A stretch of DNA of 64,000 bases from positions 1 through 64,000 of the forward strand of contig KE159560.1 of NCBI GenBank assembly GCA_000403215.2, given 5' to 3'. Source of the DNA: Lachnospiraceae bacterium A4 (GTDB lineage Bacteria; Bacillota; Clostridia; Lachnospirales; Lachnospiraceae). The position numbers were made by a program, and so were the translations under genes. Below, in pieces: positions 8,291-16,891 of this stretch; the first letter of the stretch is position 1, and every line of letters starts with the position of its first letter. The notes beneath the pieces are model-generated. The model saw only the letters and a program-made list of their open reading frames with translations. It did not search any database and had not been told where the DNA came from.

Positions 8291-8836
8291 ATGGCAAGGA
8301 AAGAATTGATTACAAAGGACAAAATAGCAGAAACAGCCTTTGTTTTGGCAAAGGAGGAAGGGATAGAAAATGTTACTGCCAGAAAACTAGCAGCACAGAT
8401 TGGATGTTCTACACAGCCAATATTTAGAGTTTATGCCAATATGAGTGAACTCTACTTGGAAATCTATCAAAAGGCAATCGACAATTTTGGAGATTACTAT
8501 GAACATTACAAGTCGGATGTGGAAACACCGTTTATACATTTGGGACTTGCCTATATAAATTATGCAAAGGAAGAAAGAAAACTGTTTCAACTCCTGTTCC
8601 AGTCAGAGCACCGGGGCGACAGAGGACTCTTTGAACTGTTAAATGGTAAATCCGCAGCAGTCAGCAGAGAAATCAACAGGGCTTCAGCGGCAGGTTGTCA
8701 GAATCCGAGCGGGCTATTTATGAAAATGTGGATTTTTATACATGGATGTGCATGTATGGTACTTACAGGAGACTATGATCTCACGGAAGACGAGACGGTC
8801 GAGTTATTAAATGATATTTACAGAAGCTGTTCATAA
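8291..8836 (+). CDS. TetR/AcrR family transcriptional regulator
   Basis: This protein of about 181 residues has an N-terminal helix-turn-helix of the TetR type (TKDKIAETAFVLAKEEG, then VTARKLAAQIGCSTQPIFRVYANMSEL) and a divergent ligand/dimerisation domain of about 120 residues. An ATG at 8279 is in frame but only one base from the Shine-Dalgarno sequence AGAAAGG (8271-8277). The ATG at 8291 is better placed and gives the typical MARKELITKD start. The ligand is not deducible. It is flanked by the decarboxylase operon and an RpiR-type regulator on the same strand and could regulate either side. Confidence 0.88.
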   Translation: MARKELITKDKIAETAFVLAKEEGIENVTARKLAAQIGCSTQPIFRVYANMSELYLEIYQKAIDNFGDYYEHYKSDVETPFIHLGLAYINYAKEERKLFQLLFQSEHRGDRGLFELLNGKSAAVSREINRASAAGCQNPSGLFMKMWIFIHGCACMVLTGDYDLTEDETVELLNDIYRSCS

Positions 8837-8861
8837 TGTACGGGAGTAACAAGGCTGGGGA

Positions 8862-9803
8862 ATGTTGATGGACGAAACATATGATACGATATCTAGGATA
8901 AACGAGAAATTCAATAAAATGAGCAAAAGTCACAAGAAGCTGGCGACTTTTGTCATTGACCACTATGAGCAGGTCGCTTTTATGACAGCTGCAAAGCTGG
9001 CTAAGACAGTGGGTACCAGTGAAGCGACTGTGGTGCGGTTTGCGTATGCACTGGAGTACGAAGGATATCCAGAATTTCAGGATTCGTTGGCTGAATGGGT
9101 CAAAAAGAAGCTGAACACTGTACAGTCGATTGGCGCCAAATACGGGTCAAGTTCGCAGTCTGAGATTTTGGCATCAGTGCTCAGCTCCGATGTCGAGAAG
9201 ATTGAAGATACGATGGAGCATATTGATATACAGGCATTTGAGACAGCGGTCAACATTATACTTGGCGCGAAACATATTTATATTATTGGACTTCGAAGTT
9301 GCAGACCGCTTGCACAGTTTCTGCATTTTTATCTGAATTTGATTCGTGGAGATGTTAATTTGCTTGATTCAACCAGCACATCGGAGACTTTTGAACAGAT
9401 GCTTCGCATTAATGAAAAAGATGCTGTGATCGGAATCAGTTTTCCGCGCTACTCGATGCGTACACTCAAGGCAATGGAGATGGCAAATGACAAGAATGCG
9501 AAGGTTATCACAATCACGGATACAATCCATTCGCCGATGTGCCTCTATTCGGCATGTAATCTGCTGGCGAGAAGTGACATGGTGTCTATTGTGGATTCGC
9601 TTGTGGCGCCGCTGAGTGTGATCAATGCACTCGTTGTAACGCTGTGCCTGAAAAGACCTGATGAGGTCCGAAAGAATCTGGAATCACTTGAGTATGCGTG
9701 GGACAATTATCAAGTATATTTAAAGGACGAGATTAATTTTATAGATGAGGAAATGCTCAATATACCGTTGCAGGCACAAATGTCCCGACGGAGGAAGAGA
9801 TAA
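8862..9803 (+). CDS. MurR/RpiR family transcriptional regulator
   Basis: This 313-residue protein has an N-terminal RpiR helix-turn-helix (residues ~5-80, with TAAKLAKTVGTSEATVVRFAYALEYEG) and a C-terminal SIS sugar-phosphate isomerase/binding domain (residues ~125-265, with HIYIIGLRSC and AVIGISFPRYSMRT). Such proteins sense phosphosugars or similar metabolites. An in-frame ATG two codons further (8868) is equally plausible. It lies 25 bases behind the TetR gene and 8 bases before the flavoprotein gene, so these may form one transcript. Confidence 0.92.
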   Translation: MLMDETYDTISRINEKFNKMSKSHKKLATFVIDHYEQVAFMTAAKLAKTVGTSEATVVRFAYALEYEGYPEFQDSLAEWVKKKLNTVQSIGAKYGSSSQSEILASVLSSDVEKIEDTMEHIDIQAFETAVNIILGAKHIYIIGLRSCRPLAQFLHFYLNLIRGDVNLLDSTSTSETFEQMLRINEKDAVIGISFPRYSMRTLKAMEMANDKNAKVITITDTIHSPMCLYSACNLLARSDMVSIVDSLVAPLSVINALVVTLCLKRPDEVRKNLESLEYAWDNYQVYLKDEINFIDEEMLNIPLQAQMSRRRKR

Positions 9804-9811
9804 CTGGAAGT

Positions 9812-11149
9812 ATGGCAGATATCATAATTATAGGCGGCGGTGCGGCAGGAATGATGGCGGCGGTGGCTGCCGCAGGTACAGGGCAGAATGTTGTCTTGAT
9901 TGAAAAGAATGAAAAGCTTGGCAAGAAGCTGTTTATCACAGGCAAAGGCAGATGTAATGTGACGAATGCCTGTGAAGTTACAGACTTTTTTCAGAATGTG
10001 ATGGACCATGCAAAATTTTTGTACAGCGCTGTATATGGCTTTGACAATCATGCAGTCATGGCGTTTTTTGAACAAGCAGGCTGTCCGTTAAAAATCGAGC
10101 GGGGACAGCGCGTATTTCCCAAATCGGATCACAGCTCCGATATTATCAGGGCGCTAGAGCAGACGATCAGGAAAAGCGGTGTGACAGTGCTGCTGAATAC
10201 AGAAGTAAAAAAGATAAAGAGTCTGCCAATCGAAGAGAACATAGAAGGCGGGAAGGAAAAAAAACAAATCGGCAAAAAAAAGCAAAGATACTGTGCGAAG
10301 GTATCACAGCTTGAGCTGTATGACAGAACAACAGGGAGACAGTCTGTGATGCGGGCAGATAAGCTGATTCTGGCGACAGGCGGCTGTTCTTATGTGCTGA
10401 CAGGCTCAACAGGGGATGGATACCGTTTTGCAGAGGAATGCGGGCATCAGATCGTGCCGACGATGCCGGCGCTGGTGCCGTTTGCTGTCAAGGAAGAATG
10501 GTGCCATCAGTTACAGGGGCTTTCGCTCAAAAATGTGCAGGTGTCTGTAGTGGTTGACGGAAAACAAATTTATTCGGATTTTGGTGAGCTGTTATTCACA
10601 CACTATGGTGTCAGTGGTCCGTTGATTTTGAGTGCGAGCAGTCATTATGTCCACAAGGCATGTGGGAATGGCAATTGCAGCGGGGAGGCGAAGCTGTTGA
10701 TTGACTTGAAGCCAGCGCTCACCAAGGAACAGCTTGACAAGCGTGTTCTCAGAGAATTTGACGAGAATAAAAACAAACAGTTTAAAAATGTAATAAACAG
10801 CCTTTTTCCGGCAAAACTAATACCACTGATGCCTGTTCTTTCTAATATAGATCCTGACAAGCGGGTCAATGAGATTACGAAAGAAGAACGTGAGCGTTTT
10901 GTGCAGACGATCAAACAGATAGAGCTTACGATTACAGGGCTGAGGGATTACAATGAAGCAGTGATTACAAAGGGCGGTGTGGCGACAAACGAAGTCTCTC
11001 CCTCCACAATGGAATCCAAACTGGTGAAAGGATTATATTTTGCGGGGGAGGTGCTGGACCTTGACGCGCTCACAGGCGGCTTCAATCTTCAGATTGCGTG
11101 GTCTACGGGATATCTGGCGGGCACGAGCGCAGCGGCGGCCTGCGAGTAA
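9812..11149 (+). CDS. BaiN/HI0933-family FAD-dependent oxidoreductase
   Basis: This 445-residue flavoprotein has the dinucleotide-binding start IIIIGGGAAGMMAAVAAA, then KLGKKLFITGKGRCNVTN, both typical of the HI0933-like family (YhiN, BaiN). The C-terminal AGEVLDLDALTGGFNLQIAWSTG closes the FAD site. BaiN has been proposed to act in bile acid dehydroxylation in Clostridium scindens, but most family members have no proven substrate and I assign none here. A lysine-rich insertion of about 20 residues (near 140-165) is unusual and probably a surface loop. The gene lies 8 bases behind the RpiR gene. Confidence 0.9.
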   Translation: MADIIIIGGGAAGMMAAVAAAGTGQNVVLIEKNEKLGKKLFITGKGRCNVTNACEVTDFFQNVMDHAKFLYSAVYGFDNHAVMAFFEQAGCPLKIERGQRVFPKSDHSSDIIRALEQTIRKSGVTVLLNTEVKKIKSLPIEENIEGGKEKKQIGKKKQRYCAKVSQLELYDRTTGRQSVMRADKLILATGGCSYVLTGSTGDGYRFAEECGHQIVPTMPALVPFAVKEEWCHQLQGLSLKNVQVSVVVDGKQIYSDFGELLFTHYGVSGPLILSASSHYVHKACGNGNCSGEAKLLIDLKPALTKEQLDKRVLREFDENKNKQFKNVINSLFPAKLIPLMPVLSNIDPDKRVNEITKEERERFVQTIKQIELTITGLRDYNEAVITKGGVATNEVSPSTMESKLVKGLYFAGEVLDLDALTGGFNLQIAWSTGYLAGTSAAAACE

Positions 11150-11201
11150 AAAGTACATAAAAATAGTACATATTTTATAGATGTTAGGAGAAACTATTAA
11201 A

Positions 11202-11870
11202 ATGAGTTATAGTATTGCTATAGACGGACCTGCTGGGGCAGGGAAAAGTACAATCGCCAAACTGATTGCAAAGAAAAAAGGATATATTTATGTGGATACA
11301 GGCGCGATGTACCGCGCGATGGCGCTGTATTTTATCGAACAGGGAATCAGTGCCAGTGCACAGGGGAAAATCAGTGCGGCAGCCGCAGAGGTTGAGGTGA
11401 CGATCACCTATGAGAATAATGAACAAATCGTGTGGCTGAACGGCAGAAATGTAAACGGACTGATTCGCACGGAGGAAGTCGGCAAGATGGCATCTGCGAG
11501 CAGCGGCAACAAGGAGGTGCGCAAGAAACTGGTGGAATTACAGCAGGCGCTTGCGAAGAAGGAAAATGTTGTCATGGACGGCAGGGATATCGGTACGTGT
11601 GTGCTGCCGGACGCCAATGTGAAGGTTTATTTGACTGCTGACAGCCGCGTGAGGGCAGTGCGCCGTTATGAGGAGTTAAAAGCAAAGGGGCAGGAATGCG
11701 ACCTTGACGTGATAGAGAAAGATATTATAGACCGCGACTATCAGGATATGCACCGTGAACTCTCACCGCTGAAGCAGGCGGAGGATGCAGTGCTTGTGGA
11801 TTCGTCAAAGCTGACGATCGAGCAGGTGGCAGATGCCATTATAGATTTATGTGACAAAGGAGCCGAGTGA
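11202..11870 (+). CDS. cmk: (d)CMP kinase
   Basis: Cytidylate kinase phosphorylates CMP and dCMP with ATP. The 222-residue product starts SYSIAIDGPAGAGKSTIAK, carrying the P-loop. The nucleotide-binding motifs DTGAMYRAMA, VVMDGRDIGTCVLPDANVKVYLTA and RDYQDMHRELSPL follow, as expected for the family. The ATG at 11202 is chosen because TTAGGAG lies 12 bases upstream; an earlier in-frame ATG at 11181 has no RBS. Its stop codon overlaps the start of ispH, and the cmk-ispH-rpsA order is common in Clostridia. Confidence 0.95.
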   Translation: MSYSIAIDGPAGAGKSTIAKLIAKKKGYIYVDTGAMYRAMALYFIEQGISASAQGKISAAAAEVEVTITYENNEQIVWLNGRNVNGLIRTEEVGKMASASSGNKEVRKKLVELQQALAKKENVVMDGRDIGTCVLPDANVKVYLTADSRVRAVRRYEELKAKGQECDLDVIEKDIIDRDYQDMHRELSPLKQAEDAVLVDSSKLTIEQVADAIIDLCDKGAE

Positions 11871-12739
11871 TGGAAGTGGTGGTGGCGAAATCCGCAGGAT
11901 TTTGTTTTGGTGTAAAACGGGCAGTCGATGCAGTGTATGAGCAGTTGGAGACAGGAAAGACAATTCATACATACGGCCCGATCGTCCACAACGAAGAAGT
12001 GGTGAAGGCTTTGGAGGAACGAGGCGTAAAAGTGATCGAGGACGAAGAGGACCTTCGCTGTATGGAGCGTGAAACACTCAAGCCAGAAGAAGGTACGGTT
12101 ATCATACGCGCACATGGCGTTCCGCGCAAAACGTATGAGCTTATTCACGAAAAGGGGCTGGAGTGCATTGATGCAACTTGTCCGTTTGTCAATCATATTC
12201 ACCGTCTGATCAATGGTGAATCCGCAAGAGGGCGGCATATTATTATCATTGGAAGTGAGCAGCATCCGGAGGTTATTGGTATTAAGGGATGGGCGTCTGG
12301 ACCCGTGTCGGTGATTGAGACAAAGGAACAGGCGGAGGAATTTATAACGAAAAATAACGAAAAACTGTTTGTTGTGTCACAAACGACATTTAACTACAAG
12401 AAATTTCAAGATTTAGTTGAAATTTTTCGAAAAAAAGGTTATGATATAATTGTTGCAAATACTATATGCAATGCAACAGAAGAACGTCAGAAGGAAGCAG
12501 TCGAATTAGCTGCGAAGGCTGACGTGATGATTGTGATAGGTGGTACTCACAGTTCAAACACACGTAAGCTTTACGAATTATGCAAATGTGAATGTGAGAA
12601 TACTTACTATATACAAACACTGGACGACCTGCAATTAGATTTACCTAATTCTGTAGAACTGGTGGGCATCACAGCGGGGGCTTCTACCCCAAACAAAATA
12701 ATTGAGGAGGTTCAAAATTATGTCAGAATTAACTTTTGA
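11870..12739 (+). CDS. ispH: 4-hydroxy-3-methylbut-2-enyl diphosphate reductase
   Basis: IspH (LytB) is the [4Fe-4S] enzyme that performs the last step of the methylerythritol phosphate route to isopentenyl and dimethylallyl diphosphate. The 289-residue product has the three cluster cysteines in AGFCFGVKRAV, IDATCPFVNH and IVANTICNATEERQ. GPIVHNEEVV, RAHGV, VSQTTFN and GGTHSSNTRKLY are also present, followed by the substrate-binding TAGASTP. The ATG overlaps the cmk stop (TGATG), with AAAGGAG upstream. Its 3' end overlaps the rpsA start by 20 bases in another frame. In some Clostridia IspH and S1 are one fused protein; here they are separate. Confidence 0.97.
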   Translation: MEVVVAKSAGFCFGVKRAVDAVYEQLETGKTIHTYGPIVHNEEVVKALEERGVKVIEDEEDLRCMERETLKPEEGTVIIRAHGVPRKTYELIHEKGLECIDATCPFVNHIHRLINGESARGRHIIIIGSEQHPEVIGIKGWASGPVSVIETKEQAEEFITKNNEKLFVVSQTTFNYKKFQDLVEIFRKKGYDIIVANTICNATEERQKEAVELAAKADVMIVIGGTHSSNTRKLYELCKCECENTYYIQTLDDLQLDLPNSVELVGITAGASTPNKIIEEVQNYVRINF

Positions 12740-13883
12740 ACAAATGTTAGAAGAATCATTAAAAACTATTCATACAGGAGAGGTAATTGAAGGTACAGTC
12801 ATCGACGTTAAGCCTGATGAAGCGATCCTTAACATCGGTTACAAGTCAGATGGTATTCTTACACGTAACGAGTACACCAATGAACCGAACGTTGACCTTA
12901 CAACAATCCTGAATCCTGGTGACAAGATGGAGGTTAAGGTTCTCAAAGTCAATGATGGTGAGGGGCAGGTGCTCTTAACCTACAAGAGACTTGCTGCCGA
13001 CAGAGGCAACAAGCGAATTGAAGAAGCGTACAACAACAGAGAAGTATTGACAGCGAAGGTATCACAGGTATTGGACGGCGGCTTGAGCGTTGTGGTTGAT
13101 GAAGTGAGAATCTTCATTCCAGCAAGCCTTGTTTCAGATGTATACGAGAAAGATCTGAACAAGTATGCCGGACAGGACATAGAATTTGTGATCAGTGAAT
13201 ATAATCCTAAGAGAAGAAGATACATCGGTGATCGCAAGCAGCTTATCGTTGCCAAGAAAGCTGAGATGCAGAAAGAGTTATTTGCAAAGATCAGCGCAGG
13301 TGATGTCATTGAAGGTACTGTTAAGAATGTTACAGATTTTGGTGCATTTATCGACCTTGGCGGCGTTGATGGTCTGCTTCATATCTCAGAGATGTCATGG
13401 GGACGTGTCGAGAATCCAAAGAAGGTATTCAAAGTTGGTGAGACTTTGAAGGTATTGATCAAAGATATTGATGGAACAAAAGTGGCATTGTCATTGAAGT
13501 TTGATGATTCAAATCCTTGGAAGAACGCATCGACCAAGTATGCGGTTGGCAACGAAGTGACAGGTAAGGTTGCCAGAATGACGGACTTTGGCGCATTCGT
13601 AGAGCTTGAGCCGGGTATTGATGCATTGCTTCATGTCTCTCAGATTGCAAAAGAGCACATCGAAAAGCCGTCTGATGTACTGTCTGTAGGGCAGGAAGTG
13701 ACCGCAAAGGTTGTTGATTTCAATGAGGAAGGCAAGAAAATCAGCCTCAGCATCAAGGCATTGCTCGTACCGGATACAGCAAAGGAGGCAGCTCCTGTAG
13801 CGTCATCAGAGGATGATTCGGATGTTGTATCTGTGGATATAGATGCAGTGATTGCAAAGCAGGAAGCAGAGGACGCTGAATAA
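12720..13883 (+). CDS. rpsA: S1 RNA-binding domain protein (ribosomal protein S1 homologue)
   Basis: This 387-residue protein is built from four S1 domains at about residues 15-85, 100-175, 190-258 and 275-345, followed by an acidic Ala/Glu/Asp-rich tail. Domains 3 and 4 have the best consensus (VTDFGAFIDLGGVDGLLHISEMSW and its counterpart). It probably binds mRNA on the ribosome, but four-domain S1 proteins of Firmicutes differ from the six-domain E. coli S1. The start at 12720 is fixed by a strong GAGGAGG at 12704-12710. That site and the start codon lie inside ispH, implying translational coupling. Confidence 0.93.
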   Translation: MSELTFEQMLEESLKTIHTGEVIEGTVIDVKPDEAILNIGYKSDGILTRNEYTNEPNVDLTTILNPGDKMEVKVLKVNDGEGQVLLTYKRLAADRGNKRIEEAYNNREVLTAKVSQVLDGGLSVVVDEVRIFIPASLVSDVYEKDLNKYAGQDIEFVISEYNPKRRRYIGDRKQLIVAKKAEMQKELFAKISAGDVIEGTVKNVTDFGAFIDLGGVDGLLHISEMSWGRVENPKKVFKVGETLKVLIKDIDGTKVALSLKFDDSNPWKNASTKYAVGNEVTGKVARMTDFGAFVELEPGIDALLHVSQIAKEHIEKPSDVLSVGQEVTAKVVDFNEEGKKISLSIKALLVPDTAKEAAPVASSEDDSDVVSVDIDAVIAKQEAEDAE

Positions 13884-13899
13884 AAATAGGTGTAAATAT

Positions 13900-13945
13900 G
13901 GATATGATATCGGAGTGTCTGACTCTGGTATCATATTCGTTTATT
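13900..13945 (+). terminator. Terminator of the cmk-ispH-rpsA operon
   Basis: Arms 13900-13916 and 13922-13938 form a 17-bp stem with three G-U pairs and a 5-base loop, followed by GTTTATT. It lies 16 bases after the rpsA stop. Confidence 0.7.
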
Positions 13946-14021
13946 CGCGTGTATGTGCTGATGATCAGTACATAATTAGGGAGTGTGCAAGGAAAAATAT
14001 AATAGAGAAAGGGGAATACTC

Positions 14022-14801
14022 ATGGCATTTGATTATGAATATTTCAAAAAAGAAGTTTTTGCACTGACCAAGATAGATTTAAATGCGTACAAAGAAAAAC
14101 AGATGAAGCGTCGGATTGACACGCTGATTGCGAAACATAAAGTGACAGGTTACGACAAATTTGTCGCAAAGCTAAGAGATGATAAGGTTGTCTTTGATGA
14201 TTTTGTCAATTATCTTACCATCAATGTATCTGAGTTTTACAGAAACCCTGAGCAGTGGAGACTGATGGACAAAGAGATTATACCTGAGCTGATTGGCAGA
14301 TTTGGCAAAAACCTGAAAATCTGGAGTGCAGCGTGTTCTACAGGAGATGAGCCATATTCCCTTGTAATGGCATTCTCCAAACATTTGCCGCTCAATCAGA
14401 TTAATATTATCGCTACGGATATTGACAAGCAGGTCATCGAGAAAGCGAAAACTGGTTTATATAATGAGAAGAGCATCGCATCAGTGCCAGATGAGTTCAA
14501 AAAGAAATATTTCACCAAGGTAGGGCCTTCTTACCAGATTTCCAATGATATCAAATCAAGAGTGCAGTTCAAACAGCACAATCTGTTAAAAGATCCCTAT
14601 CCAGACAGATGTGATCTGATTGTGTGCCGAAATGTATTGATCTATTTTACGGAGGAGGCAAAAGATGAGGTGTTCCGCAAGTTCAATACGGCATTAAAGC
14701 CAGAAGGTATATTATTTATTGGCAGTACAGAGCAGATCATGAACTACAAGGAAATTAATTACGAAAGGAAAAATTCTTTCTTCTATATTAAGAATAAATA
14801 G
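14022..14801 (+). CDS. cheR: CheR-type protein-glutamate O-methyltransferase
   Basis: This 259-residue protein has a CheR N-terminal helical domain (YFKKEVFALTKIDLNAYKEKQMKRRI) and a Rossmann SAM-methyltransferase domain. The SAM-binding and family motifs are NVSEFYRNPEQW, IWSAACSTGDEPYSLVMAF, IIATDIDKQVIEKA and DLIVCRNVLIYFTEEAK. It should methylate glutamates of chemoreceptors. The ATG at 14022 is preceded by AGAAAGGGGA. No other chemotaxis gene is in the window, so this may be an orphan CheR or the product may act on another substrate. Confidence 0.9.
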   Translation: MAFDYEYFKKEVFALTKIDLNAYKEKQMKRRIDTLIAKHKVTGYDKFVAKLRDDKVVFDDFVNYLTINVSEFYRNPEQWRLMDKEIIPELIGRFGKNLKIWSAACSTGDEPYSLVMAFSKHLPLNQINIIATDIDKQVIEKAKTGLYNEKSIASVPDEFKKKYFTKVGPSYQISNDIKSRVQFKQHNLLKDPYPDRCDLIVCRNVLIYFTEEAKDEVFRKFNTALKPEGILFIGSTEQIMNYKEINYERKNSFFYIKNK

Positions 14802-14806
14802 CCAGC

Positions 14807-14843
14807 AATAAAACCGATTAATGTAGAATTAGTCGGTTTTATT
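14807..14843 (+). terminator. Terminator after cheR
   Basis: Arms 14807-14822 and 14828-14843 form a 16-bp stem with one G-U pair; the downstream arm ends in GGTTTTATT. The flanking A and T runs could make it work in both directions. Confidence 0.8.
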
Positions 14844-15078
14844 GAGTTATTTGATGCAAAGTATAAGAGTGGTCTCGGAAACTCACCCCCAAAATGAAAA
14901 AACTTTAGTTGCAAAATTGTAATTGCATTAGGGAGAGAGAGAAAATGATTGGCTTAAAGCTGTTCAAATGGAGTGGATGAAAAAAGGGCACAGTGAATAA
15001 ACCTGTCTGGAAATGATTTTCTGACAGAATTGGGTATGGACGTTTTTCTGCTATTGCTTCATATGTATGCCCGGCAGT

Positions 15079-16587
15079 TTACTGCTGGGCCGCCTTATAC
15101 CTGGCATCAAGATGTATGCATATACCAATGAGCATACCCCATAAGGAAAAATGATCCCTTCCGCGTATTTTTAAGTGCTGCAGGCAGTAATCATTGAGTA
15201 CACGGTTGTTTACACGTTCACAGGCAGTACGTTCACTGTATATATCTTTGTACTGCTGTGAATCCCTGGGAATACGGGGCTGGAAACGCAGGCTGCCGTT
15301 GTTCTTGATATAGACAGTGCGCCCATAGCGGCCGGGAGAACATTCCGTTTCATACGGACACTTCCCGATACGGCCGCATCTGAGGGGACAGCGGTACTTA
15401 TGTGCATCTTTTATGGGATCGCTTCCCCAGGAACACATTTCATGCCCGGCTCTGCACAGGGGATGTCCGTTCTTATTAAAAGTAATGTCATCCGTGGCAC
15501 CGACAGAAGACTTAGACCTGCCATTGATATCGATCAGGGCATTGATGCCCCAGTGTTCCAGCAGTATATAAGTCGGAATGTTGTCATGTGCAGAATCCAG
15601 ACAGATATTTTTAGGAGACAGCCCGCAGCCGTTACGTCCAAAACTGTCTATAGCATAAAGAAAATTTTTACTGTCATGGCGTCTGGCACCGGTAAAGTTC
15701 ATAAGGAGCGGAAGTTCAACCTTAAGTTTAGCGTTCCTGCAGCAGAGCATGTAAAGAGTATGGCCAAAAAACCATGTCTCATTATCACTGTCCCAGCCCC
15801 AGCCGGCATCAGGATCGGAGTAATGCCGTCCACAGGTGCTGCGGAACGGGCAGGAGCGGCCACAGGAGGACAGGTGCCTGCCATACGGTGAGGAATGGGA
15901 AGCTACGGCCGTGCCGTCACCGGAAACGGTGAGGTCTGCAGCATCAAAGAGTCCGGCCTGCAGGGAAGGGAGGACGGCAAGGATAGAAAAGATCTTCTGC
16001 AGTGCCTCCTGTGTGTTATCGGAAACGGGTTTCCCATCCATGATGTCAGCCACGATATCCTTTGTGGTTGTTGAAGCTGTATCCTGCGGTTCAGAGAGCT
16101 TTCCGTCACTGCCGATAACTTTTTGAGGTTTTTTCCCATTTCTGCCGGCAGGAAGGAGTGACGAACGGGAATAAACGTGCCTGTCTCCCTGCCAGAAACG
16201 GTCCATAAGGTCATAATAAGAACCAAGCGGGGGAAGTTCGTCAGTGGAAGGACAGCCGATAAGGACGGTGAGGGAAATGGATGCGGGAAGGACTTCCCTG
16301 ACCCAGGAAGTAAGGCTTGTGCCAGCTTTGGTTTTATTAAAGAGCAGGACAAAAAGTACCAGTGAGCGTAAGAGCTGTGCCTGGTGCTGTGCGGGTCTGC
16401 CGCCATCAGAATAATAAGCGGGAATAAGATCAAGAAGCGGATCAAGGTCAAGGTTTAAGAGTTTGTCCTGCTCCTCCTTGTAAAGATCAAAGGAATATTT
16501 GGGATTGTTGCGGGAAAGCCTGCGGCCAACCGTAGTGACAAGGGTTCTGTACTCGTCATGGCTCTGCCATAATTCGGGTTTGAACAT
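15079..16587 (-). CDS. DDE transposase (IS1182-like)
   Basis: The product is 502 residues from the ATG at 16587, which is preceded by AAAGGAGG. The N-terminal region with GRPAQHQAQLLRSLVLFVLL resembles the DUF772 domain of IS1182/IS5-type transposases. Probable catalytic acids are the Asp of VSGDGTAVAS, the Asp of ICLDSAHDNIP and the Glu of TACERVNNRV, with the usual Arg-rich C-terminal region after it. A cysteine-rich patch lies between the first and second acids (SCGRSCPFRSTCGRHY). No frameshift is visible, so it is probably active. Confidence 0.85.
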   Translation of the reverse strand: MFKPELWQSHDEYRTLVTTVGRRLSRNNPKYSFDLYKEEQDKLLNLDLDPLLDLIPAYYSDGGRPAQHQAQLLRSLVLFVLLFNKTKAGTSLTSWVREVLPASISLTVLIGCPSTDELPPLGSYYDLMDRFWQGDRHVYSRSSLLPAGRNGKKPQKVIGSDGKLSEPQDTASTTTKDIVADIMDGKPVSDNTQEALQKIFSILAVLPSLQAGLFDAADLTVSGDGTAVASHSSPYGRHLSSCGRSCPFRSTCGRHYSDPDAGWGWDSDNETWFFGHTLYMLCCRNAKLKVELPLLMNFTGARRHDSKNFLYAIDSFGRNGCGLSPKNICLDSAHDNIPTYILLEHWGINALIDINGRSKSSVGATDDITFNKNGHPLCRAGHEMCSWGSDPIKDAHKYRCPLRCGRIGKCPYETECSPGRYGRTVYIKNNGSLRFQPRIPRDSQQYKDIYSERTACERVNNRVLNDYCLQHLKIRGRDHFSLWGMLIGICIHLDARYKAAQQ

Positions 16588-16595
16588 AAATGTGA

Positions 16596-16682
16596 CCTCC
16601 TTTTGTTTAAGAAATAGATGGTGCAAAAATATATCTTAAACAAAAGGGCCATTTTTGCTGATGGATATCAGCAAAAATGGCC
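16596..16682 (-). promoter_or_regulatory. Transposase leader hairpins masking the ribosome binding site
   Basis: Two abutting perfect inverted repeats precede the transposase start on the minus strand. The first has 16-bp arms at 16647-16662 and 16667-16682 with a 4-base loop. The second has 12-bp arms (CTTTTGTTTAAG) at 16600-16611 and 16635-16646. The Shine-Dalgarno AAAGGAGG (complement of 16596-16603) overlaps the arm nearer the start. In a transcript entering from outside, the RBS would be partly base-paired. Confidence 0.6.
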
Positions 16683-16891
16683 GCACAAACTGGCGTAGCT
16701 GTCAAGTTTTTTTCAAAAAAAGTTGAGAAAAGTCGAGAGATTTTATTGAAGATAAAGAAATATGAAGATGAAAAATGTTACAAAACAACAATAAAAATAG
16801 GGGTGAAACTATAATTTTGGAAATTACGGAGACCTTATAAAATAAGGACTTCGAGTTTCCGAGAGCACACTATAATTTAAGGAGGTGTATC

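Larger units (their letters stand above)
14867..16870 (-). mobile_element. Insertion sequence with DDE transposase (IS1182-like), 2004 bp
   Basis: The ends are set by an 18-bp imperfect inverted repeat, GAGTGGTCTCGGAAACTC at 14867-14884 and the complement of GTGTGCTCTCGGAAACTC at 16853-16870 (16 of 18 identical). It is flanked by the 5-bp direct repeat TATAA (14862-14866 and 16871-16875). One transposase gene is on the minus strand. The element lies between the cheR terminator and the RBS of the glycosyltransferase gene, so it probably displaced that gene's promoter. The transposase looks intact. Family placement (IS1182/IS5-like) is my judgement from protein motifs only. Confidence 0.88.

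Noticed and set aside
15400-15891. Open frame on the plus strand within the IS1182-like transposase
   Set aside because: Antisense shadow of the transposase gene with no independent support.
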